NCBI GenBank assembly: GCA_009777435.1
Contig: WRLW01000089.1
Location: 1 to 6,508 of the forward strand
Direction: 5' to 3'
DNA length: 6,508 nucleotides
DNA from: Oscillospiraceae bacterium
GTDB lineage: Bacteria; Bacillota; Clostridia; Oscillospirales; UBA929
Under the pieces are notes generated by a model. That model did no database searches. It was given only the letters and a program-made list of their open reading frames with translations, and was not told the origin of the DNA. Below are positions 1-6,508 of this stretch, piece by piece. The translations under genes and the position numbers were made by a program. Each line of letters opens with the position of its first letter. Positions within the stretch are counted from its first letter, which is position 1.

Positions 1-2352
<2,352 letters not shown>

Positions 2353-2354
2353 GA

Positions 2355-4373
2355 CTACCGTTTCCCCTTCCTCTCCGACCAAGCGCCGGATGTGTCCCTG
2401 CGCTTGGTCGGCGGCTCCCTGCCTGAGCGCAGGGCGATTATCTGGTCGCGCAGGATGGCGGCGTATTCAAACTCAAGCATCTTCGACGCATCCCTCATCT
2501 CGCGCTCAAGCTTGGCTATCATGTCGGCGCGCTCCTTCTCGGTGGACGGCGCGGCAAACCCGCCGCCGCCGGACGCGGACGATATCTCAAGCGTTTCGCG
2601 CACGCTCTTTATGACCGTCTTGGGCACCACGCCGTGCTTTTCGTTATGCGCGAGCTGGATGGCCCTGCGGCGGTTGGTTTCGCCTATGGCGCGGCTCATG
2701 GAGTCGGTCACGCGGTCGGCGTACATTATCACGCGCCCGGACGCGTTGCGCGCGGCGCGCCCGATGATCTGCACCAGCGACGTCTCGCCGCGCAGAAAGC
2801 CCTCCTTGTCGGCGTCGAGTATGGCCACTAAGCTGACCTCGGGCAGATCCAGCCCCTCGCGCATAAGATTGATGCCCACCAGCACGTCGAACACGCCGAG
2901 CCTGAGGTCGCGCAGTATCTCCATGCGCTCGATGGCGTTCACGTCATGGTGCATATAGCGCACCTTGACGCCGGTTTCAAGCATGTACTGAGTAAGATCC
3001 TCGGCCATTTTTTTGGTCAGCGTCAGCACCAAAACGCGCTCCTTTTTGGAGGTGCGGTCATGTATCTCGCCGAGCAGGTCGTCGATCTGGCCCATTATGG
3101 GCCGCACGTCTATTACCGGATCCACAAGGCCGGTAGGCCGTATGACCTGCTCCACTATCTGCCCCGAGCGGCTGCGCTCATATTCGGCGGGCGTCGCCGA
3201 GACGTATATCACCTGATTTATCTTGCCGCGGAACTCATTGAAGTTGAGCGGGCGGTTATCAAACGCGGACGGCAGGCGGAACCCGAAGTTGACTAAGGTC
3301 TCCTTGCGCGCGCGGTCGCCCGCGTACATGCCGCGCACCTGCGGTATGGAGACGTGCGACTCGTCCACGATGAGCAGGAAATCCTTCGGGAAATAGTCCA
3401 TCAGGGTATACGGCGTCGAGCCGGGCGGCCGCCCGGACAGTATGCGCGAATAGTTCTCGATGCCGTTGCAGAAGCCCAGCTCCCTCAGCATTTCCATATC
3501 GTACATGGTGCGCTGCTTGATGCGCTGCGCCTCAAGCAGCTTGCCCTCATCCTCAAACAGCCTGACGCGCGAGATCATTTCCTCTTCAATGGCGCGCAGG
3601 CCGTCCTCAATCTTTTCGGCCGGCGTGATATAGTGCGAGGCCGGATAAATGGCGGCATGATTAAGACCGGCGCGCGGCGCGCCCGTGACGACGTTTATCT
3701 CGGACAGCCTGTCCACCTGATCGCCGAAGAATTCCACCCGGATGGCGAAGTCGTTGGTATACGCCGGGAAAACCTCCACCGTGTCGCCGCGCACCCGGAA
3801 CATGTTGCGCTCAAACGCGATGTCGTTGCGTTCGTAACGCAGGGTCACAAGCCTTTTGAGCAGCGCTTCGCGGTCAAAAGTCTGACCGGGCCGCAGTGAA
3901 ATCACCTGATCCCTGTACTCGAAAGGGTCGCCCAGACCGTAGATGCAGCTCACCGAGGCCACCACCACCACGTCGCGCCGCTCAAACAGCGACGACGTGG
4001 CCGAGTGCCGCAGCCGCTCGATTTCCTCATTTATGGACGCGTCCTTCTCGATATAGGTGTCGGTGTGCGGGATGTAGGCTTCCGGCTGGTAATAATCGTA
4101 ATACGAAACGAAATACTCGACCGCGTTATGCGGGAAAAATTCCTTGAATTCGGCGCAGAGCTGCGCCGCGAGCGTCTTGTTGTGCGCCAGAACCAGCGTG
4201 GGGCGCCGCACGTTCTGTATGACGTGCGCCATCGTAAAGGTCTTGCCCGAGCCGGTGACGCCCAGCAGCGTCTGCTCGCTTATGCCGTTGGTCAGGCCGT
4301 CCGACAGCATTTCTATGGCTCCCGGCTGGTCGCCCGCCGGCTTGTATTCGCTCACGACCTGAAATTCTGGCAT
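2355..4373 (-). CDS. uvrB: UvrB, excinuclease ABC subunit B
   Basis: UvrB is the helicase-like subunit that UvrA loads at a lesion; it verifies the damage and then recruits the nuclease UvrC. The gene is complete at 672 residues, the normal length for the family. Visible: Walker A GVTGSGKT (38-45), the tyrosine-rich beta-hairpin that inserts between the DNA strands starting at YYDYYQPEAYIP (91-102), helicase motif II DESH (337-340), motif III-like YVSATPAEYE (390-399), the C-terminal helicase motifs GINLMREGLDLPEVSLVAIL (500-519) and QIIGRAARN (535-543), and a C-terminal UVR domain (about 615-650) that contacts UvrC. A Gly-rich linker at 601-605 precedes the UVR domain. The ATG at 4373 is preceded by AAGGGGTGGGAG (4389-4378), a good ribosome binding site, and the second residue onward matches the usual UvrB N-terminus. 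It is the first gene of a uvrB-uvrA operon under a LexA-box promoter. Confidence 0.99.
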   Translation of the reverse strand: MPEFQVVSEYKPAGDQPGAIEMLSDGLTNGISEQTLLGVTGSGKTFTMAHVIQNVRRPTLVLAHNKTLAAQLCAEFKEFFPHNAVEYFVSYYDYYQPEAYIPHTDTYIEKDASINEEIERLRHSATSSLFERRDVVVVASVSCIYGLGDPFEYRDQVISLRPGQTFDREALLKRLVTLRYERNDIAFERNMFRVRGDTVEVFPAYTNDFAIRVEFFGDQVDRLSEINVVTGAPRAGLNHAAIYPASHYITPAEKIEDGLRAIEEEMISRVRLFEDEGKLLEAQRIKQRTMYDMEMLRELGFCNGIENYSRILSGRPPGSTPYTLMDYFPKDFLLIVDESHVSIPQVRGMYAGDRARKETLVNFGFRLPSAFDNRPLNFNEFRGKINQVIYVSATPAEYERSRSGQIVEQVIRPTGLVDPVIDVRPIMGQIDDLLGEIHDRTSKKERVLVLTLTKKMAEDLTQYMLETGVKVRYMHHDVNAIERMEILRDLRLGVFDVLVGINLMREGLDLPEVSLVAILDADKEGFLRGETSLVQIIGRAARNASGRVIMYADRVTDSMSRAIGETNRRRAIQLAHNEKHGVVPKTVIKSVRETLEISSASGGGGFAAPSTEKERADMIAKLEREMRDASKMLEFEYAAILRDQIIALRSGREPPTKRRDTSGAWSERKGKR

Positions 4374-4406
4374 CTTGCTCCCACCCCTTACATACGAACA
4401 TTACAT

Positions 4407-4435
4407 AGTATAACAAAACGCACGTTCGATTGCAA
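4407..4435 (-). promoter_or_regulatory. Sigma-A-type promoter of uvrBA
   Basis: On the minus strand, a -35 element TTGCAA (4435-4430) and a -10 element TATACT (4412-4407) are separated by exactly 17 bp. Transcription would start near 4400, giving a leader of about 27 nt that carries the uvrB ribosome binding site. The LexA box fills most of the spacer, so repressor binding should block RNA polymerase directly. Confidence 0.85.
4415..4428 (-). promoter_or_regulatory. LexA (SOS) operator of uvrBA
   Basis: The minus strand reads CGAACGTGCGTTTT, which fits the Gram-positive LexA/DinR consensus CGAACRNRYGTTYG at 13 of 14 positions; only the last G is replaced by T. It sits inside the 17-bp promoter spacer of uvrB, a gene that belongs to the SOS regulon in Bacillus. 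Repression by LexA and induction on DNA damage are inferred from that family knowledge; lexA itself is not in the window. Confidence 0.85.
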
Positions 4436-4472
4436 GGGCTATTTTTCGTTTTTTGGCAAATTATTTTCGAGA

Positions 4473-4498
4473 CAAGGGAAAAAGATACTTTTTCCTTG
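4473..4498. repeat. Imperfect inverted repeat (hairpin)
   Basis: Left arm CAAGGGAAAAAG (4473-4484) pairs with right arm CTTTTTCCTTG (4488-4498) around a 3-nt loop, with one G bulged in the left arm. No T-run follows the stem on either strand, so it is not a convincing terminator. Its A-rich-to-T-rich centre resembles that of the two long palindromes further right, but the flanks differ. Confidence 0.55.
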
Positions 4499-4530
4499 CT
4501 CCCGTAGGTGCGTTGGGGCAAAATGAACGG

Positions 4531-4555
4531 CGGACGCGCAATGCGCGCCCCTACG
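4531..4555 (-). repeat. GC-rich 25-bp palindromic repeat, copy A
   Basis: Read on the minus strand it begins CGTAGGGGCGCGCATTGCGC and ends GTCCG. It differs from copy D at a single position in the centre of the palindrome. It also forms the right part of a 53-bp unit with near-matching inverted ends: CGTAGGTGCG at 4503-4512 against CGCCCCTACG at 4546-4555 (9 of 10 complementary). Such small palindromic units are typical dispersed intergenic repeats. Confidence 0.75.
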
Positions 4556-4595
4556 ACCCACATAACCGCCCTGTCACGGCGAATTTCGCCACGCC

Positions 4596-4620
4596 TGTAG
4601 GGACGCACACTGTGCGTCCG
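4596..4620 (+). repeat. GC-rich 25-bp palindromic repeat, copy B
   Basis: Begins TGTAGGGACGCACACTGTGC and ends GTCCG. Its centre GGACGCACA-C-TGTGCGTCC is a near-perfect palindrome. The similarity to copy A continues past the core: GCGTCCGCCGTT followed by a T/A-rich stretch (4614-4632) is mirrored by 4520-4537, so A and B are inverted copies of one element at least 36 bp long. Confidence 0.75.
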
Positions 4621-4637
4621 CCGTTTTATTTTACCAC

Positions 4638-4659
4638 ACGCTGGGGAAACGCTGGGGAA
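4638..4659 (+). repeat. 11-bp tandem duplication
   Basis: ACGCTGGGGAA occurs twice back to back (4638-4648 and 4649-4659) with no mismatch. It lies between repeat copies B and C and is probably a simple slippage duplication; no function is apparent. Confidence 0.8.
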
Positions 4660-4701
4660 CGGCGGGCGGGGCGTGGAGGACGCGCCGGGGGGCAGGGCAC
4701 G

Positions 4702-4726
4702 CGGACGCACACTGTGCGTCCCTACG
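4702..4726 (-). repeat. GC-rich 25-bp palindromic repeat, copy C
   Basis: On the minus strand it reads CGTAGGGACGCACAGTGTGC then GTCCG. It is nearly the reverse complement of copy B, differing at the first base and at the central base of the palindrome. It faces opposite to its neighbours B and D. Confidence 0.75.
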
Positions 4727-4773
4727 GCGTTGCGCGGTATATATTCATACGCCCGCCACGGCCGCGCGGCAAA

Positions 4774-4811
4774 AACGAACTATCAAAAGGTATACCTTTT
4801 GATAGTTCGTT
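4774..4811. repeat. 38-bp perfect palindrome 1
   Basis: Every base from 4774 to 4811 pairs with its mirror partner around the centre at 4792/4793 (half-site AACGAACTATCAAAAGGTA). The inner 30 bp, half-site AACTATCAAAAGGTA, recurs exactly at 4936-4965 minus flank adjustment, that is, around the centre 4949/4950. It begins about 4 nt downstream of the predicted start of the leftward promoter at 4822-4851. It could be an operator, an RNA hairpin at the 5' end of that transcript, or a copy of a dispersed repeat. Confidence 0.9.
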
Positions 4812-4821
4812 CGCGCTGAAA

Positions 4822-4851
4822 ATAATACCATATGTTGCCGCCATATGTCAA
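4822..4851 (-). promoter_or_regulatory. Strong leftward promoter-like sequence, no gene assigned
   Basis: On the minus strand a perfect -35 TTGACA (4851-4846) and a -10 TATTAT (4827-4822, 5 of 6 to consensus) are 18 bp apart. The spacer holds two CATATG hexamers 13 bp apart (4829-4834 and 4842-4847). The predicted start is near 4815, and the transcript would run at once into palindrome 1. No convincing open reading frame lies between there and the uvrB promoter; it might give a small RNA, an extra upstream promoter for uvrBA, or nothing. Confidence 0.5.
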
Positions 4852-4892
4852 GCGATTTTGCCGAATTTCCGTAAAAACCCGCAAAATTCGCC

Positions 4893-4917
4893 CGTAGGGG
4901 CGCGCATCGCGCGTCCG
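4893..4917 (+). repeat. GC-rich 25-bp palindromic repeat, copy D
   Basis: Begins CGTAGGGGCGCGCATCGCGC and ends GTCCG, one base different from copy A read on the opposite strand. It lies between the two long palindromes, upstream of the hydrolase-like gene. Confidence 0.75.
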
Positions 4918-4933
4918 AAAACGGCTTTTTGGG

Positions 4934-4965
4934 CAACTATCAAAAGGTATACCTTTTGATAGTTG
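4934..4965. repeat. 32-bp perfect palindrome 2
   Basis: Perfect palindrome centred at 4949/4950 with half-site CAACTATCAAAAGGTA. Its inner 30 bp are identical to those of palindrome 1, 157 bp to the left, while the immediate flanks differ. It ends 28 bp before the ATG at 4994 and 10 bp before the ribosome binding site, so it could act as an operator or, if transcribed, fold into a leader hairpin. No T-run follows, which argues against a terminator. Confidence 0.9.
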
Positions 4966-4993
4966 GCATACGACGAAAGGACGGAAATTCGAG

Positions 4994-6508
4994 ATGAAAA
5001 GACTTGTCAGCTTAGTATTGGCGCTTGTTATGATGGCGGCGCTGGTTCCGGTTATGATGGGGGCGGCCGCGGCGGAAAAATCCATCATGGACAAGATAAA
5101 CGACGGGGATTTGCTGCATGGGGTTGGCGGTTATGCAACACCAGGATATTTGGCCGGGCGCGGCATAACACTCGAACAATTCGTTGACATGCTGAGTATG
5201 TTGGGGGCTAAGAGTTATTTTTCGCGCCTTGGACACGTTGACGCGAAAAATCCGATAATATATGAGTATGAGGACTACAAGAAACTATTTAAGTTGCTGA
5301 ACGAAGCAGGAATAGAAATCATTGTAGACATTTATACTCACTTAGAAATAGACGGAGTGCTTTATTACAGCGATGGTTTGCCGAGACGTGACCTATCAAA
5401 GGGTTCGGCTTATATGAGTTATCTCAATTCGTTCTACGAATCGTGCAGATTTTTGGCAGATGCCTTTCCTGAAGTAATGGTTTGGATGCCGTCGAAATGT
5501 GTACAAAGCATCTTTCCTATGGATAACGGCGAACCGTTTACTATGGAAGAACAAGCCGAAATTGCCGTGGATATGATGTATTATGGGAACAAGGCTATTC
5601 ACGAAGCAAACCCCGATGCTATCTGTTTATCAGCCCATACCGATTGGGGGCCGGACTGGGTTGAGCCGAATTTTACATTGATGTATGAAAACATAAAGAG
5701 CGGAAAATTCGGAGATGGTTCAACAAATACAGACGATTATTTTCAAGCCCTTGCGTGGAACACCTACGGGACAGACCGATTAGGATTCGATGGATGGGCA
5801 AGATATATGCAAGAGGGGTATGAGGTCGCTGTCAAGTATGGCGACGGTCATAAAAAATTATTTATCCCAGAGATGGGGTTTAGCGACTATAGCGACGCAG
5901 TTAGGGATGAGAATCCGGGTAATTACGAAAAACTATTTGAATATATCGAGCAAATGGACTTTATAGCAAGCATCAATATCTTTACCTTAATTAGTTGGCC
6001 TTTAGCTACTTGGGGTAATTTTGAAATCGAACGCGGGTATGGTTTGTTCCATGCTCCCTCCGGAGGCCTTATGCCAAAGCCAAGCGCTTATGCGATTCAA
6101 AGCATATACGGTGGCAAGGGCGATTTGCTTAAATACACGTTTACTCCATCGGTTGCCATTCTCCCGTATAAATGGGAGCATATAGGGTGGCCGGTATATG
6201 TGCGTGAGCGTATTTGGACTTTCGCCGTTCCTTATGATATCGGACTGTATATTGGAAAGGTCGTTGTAGAATGTGACCAGACAATAGTAAACAGTGATTA
6301 TTCATTCCTCGTTGAAAGAGAAGATGGATTGCAGTTCGACAAAGGTGACAAGCGTATAACGGCTTCCGGCAATACTATCACTCTTGATTTAAGAGGGTTA
6401 GACCGTATACGCACACTCGGCTTCACCATCTGGAACGATGACGTACACTCCGGTGTACACGGCGTATATCTTGACTTAGCCTACGACGGCACGGAGACGG
6501 AGTATCTG
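4994..6508 (+). CDS. Secreted TIM-barrel glycoside-hydrolase-like protein (3' end cut)
   Basis: The frame is open for 505 codons to the window edge. Residues 1-27 are a Sec signal peptide: MKR, a hydrophobic core, then GAAAA with likely cleavage before E28. Residues about 40-340 fit an eight-stranded (beta/alpha) barrel of clan GH-A type: strands near HGVGGY (42-47), KSYFSRLG (73-80), EIIVDIYTH (108-116), VMVW (161-164), ICLSAHTDW (210-218), LAWNTYG (to 259), LFIPEMG (E293 at the nucleophile position) and SINIFTLISW (W335, the usual strand-8 Trp). The strand-4 Asn-Glu acid/base pair is not seen; the site reads WMPSKC (164-169). From about 365 the protein is beta-rich, perhaps an accessory domain. 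The start is supported by AAAGGACGG (4976-4984), 9 nt before ATG. It probably acts on glycans outside the cell or is a binding pseudoenzyme; family and substrate are not recognised. Base composition is lower in GC than uvrBA. Confidence 0.8.
   Translation, partial: MKRLVSLVLALVMMAALVPVMMGAAAAEKSIMDKINDGDLLHGVGGYATPGYLAGRGITLEQFVDMLSMLGAKSYFSRLGHVDAKNPIIYEYEDYKKLFKLLNEAGIEIIVDIYTHLEIDGVLYYSDGLPRRDLSKGSAYMSYLNSFYESCRFLADAFPEVMVWMPSKCVQSIFPMDNGEPFTMEEQAEIAVDMMYYGNKAIHEANPDAICLSAHTDWGPDWVEPNFTLMYENIKSGKFGDGSTNTDDYFQALAWNTYGTDRLGFDGWARYMQEGYEVAVKYGDGHKKLFIPEMGFSDYSDAVRDENPGNYEKLFEYIEQMDFIASINIFTLISWPLATWGNFEIERGYGLFHAPSGGLMPKPSAYAIQSIYGGKGDLLKYTFTPSVAILPYKWEHIGWPVYVRERIWTFAVPYDIGLYIGKVVVECDQTIVNSDYSFLVEREDGLQFDKGDKRITASGNTITLDLRGLDRIRTLGFTIWNDDVHSGVHGVYLDLAYDGTETEYL

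Larger units (their letters stand above)
4374..4993. other. Divergent intergenic region, repeat-rich, no credible gene
   Basis: This 620-bp stretch separates the leftward uvrBA operon from the rightward hydrolase-like gene. It contains the uvrB promoter and SOS box near its left end, an imperfect hairpin, four copies of a GC-rich palindromic repeat, a small tandem duplication, two long AT-rich perfect palindromes and a leftward promoter-like sequence (each listed separately). Open frames across it are short, overlap the repeats, and show no protein-like sequence or good ribosome binding site. No tRNA, rRNA or recognisable riboswitch was seen. Confidence 0.8.

Noticed and set aside
4126..4710. 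A 194-codon minus-strand frame covering the intergenic repeats and the start of uvrB
   Set aside because: It runs through repeat copies A and B and the uvrB promoter, then overlaps uvrB out of frame. Its sequence is made of repeat translations (for example ARIARPPF) and is not protein-like.
4858..4887. Possible rightward promoter for the hydrolase-like gene (TTGCCG, 18 bp, CAAAAT)
   Set aside because: Each hexamer matches consensus at only 4 of 6 positions and nothing else supports it; the true promoter of this gene could not be assigned.
4531..4917. The four 25-bp repeats as a CRISPR array
   Set aside because: Copies alternate in orientation, vary in sequence and are spaced 40 to 166 bp apart, unlike the uniform direct repeats and spacers of CRISPR.
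4934..4965. Palindrome 2 as an intrinsic terminator
   Set aside because: There is no T-run after the stem on either strand and no gene ends nearby; both flanking genes start from this region.
4783..5094. Minus-strand frames of 103 and 63 codons over the palindromes and the start of the hydrolase-like gene
   Set aside because: They consist largely of translated palindromes and repeats and run antisense to a well-supported signal peptide.

Overview
The window looks like a moderately GC-rich Gram-positive (Firmicutes/Clostridia-type) chromosome. The evidence is the uvrB-uvrA gene order, a Bacillus-type LexA (SOS) box in the uvrB promoter, strong Shine-Dalgarno sequences, and a classic Gram-positive Sec signal peptide on the third gene. 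The genus cannot be named from the sequence alone.

Layout. Positions 1-4373 hold a leftward operon for nucleotide excision repair: uvrB is complete (672 residues), followed after 2 bp by uvrA, which runs off the left edge with 784 codons present. The two proteins form the UvrA-UvrB damage-recognition complex, and one LexA-controlled promoter (TTGCAA, 17 bp, TATACT, with the SOS box inside the spacer) drives both. Positions 4374-4993 are a 620-bp divergent intergenic region with no credible gene but dense in structure. It holds the uvrBA promoter, an imperfect hairpin, four copies of a 25-bp GC-rich palindromic repeat in alternating orientation, an 11-bp tandem duplication, two long perfect palindromes sharing an identical 30-bp core, and a strong leftward promoter-like sequence with no evident gene. 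Positions 4994-6508 hold the start of a rightward gene (505 codons, open at the right edge) for a secreted protein with a TIM-barrel (clan GH-A-like) glycoside-hydrolase domain and a beta-rich C-terminal part. Its codon use is clearly more AT-rich than that of the uvr genes.

The two sides are functionally unrelated: DNA repair on the left, an exported carbohydrate-active-type protein on the right. The points most worth a second look are the twin palindromes, one lying at the start of the orphan promoter's transcript and the other just upstream of the hydrolase gene; the dispersed repeat family; and the apparent loss of the catalytic acid/base Asn-Glu pair in the hydrolase-like protein while the nucleophile-position Glu is kept.
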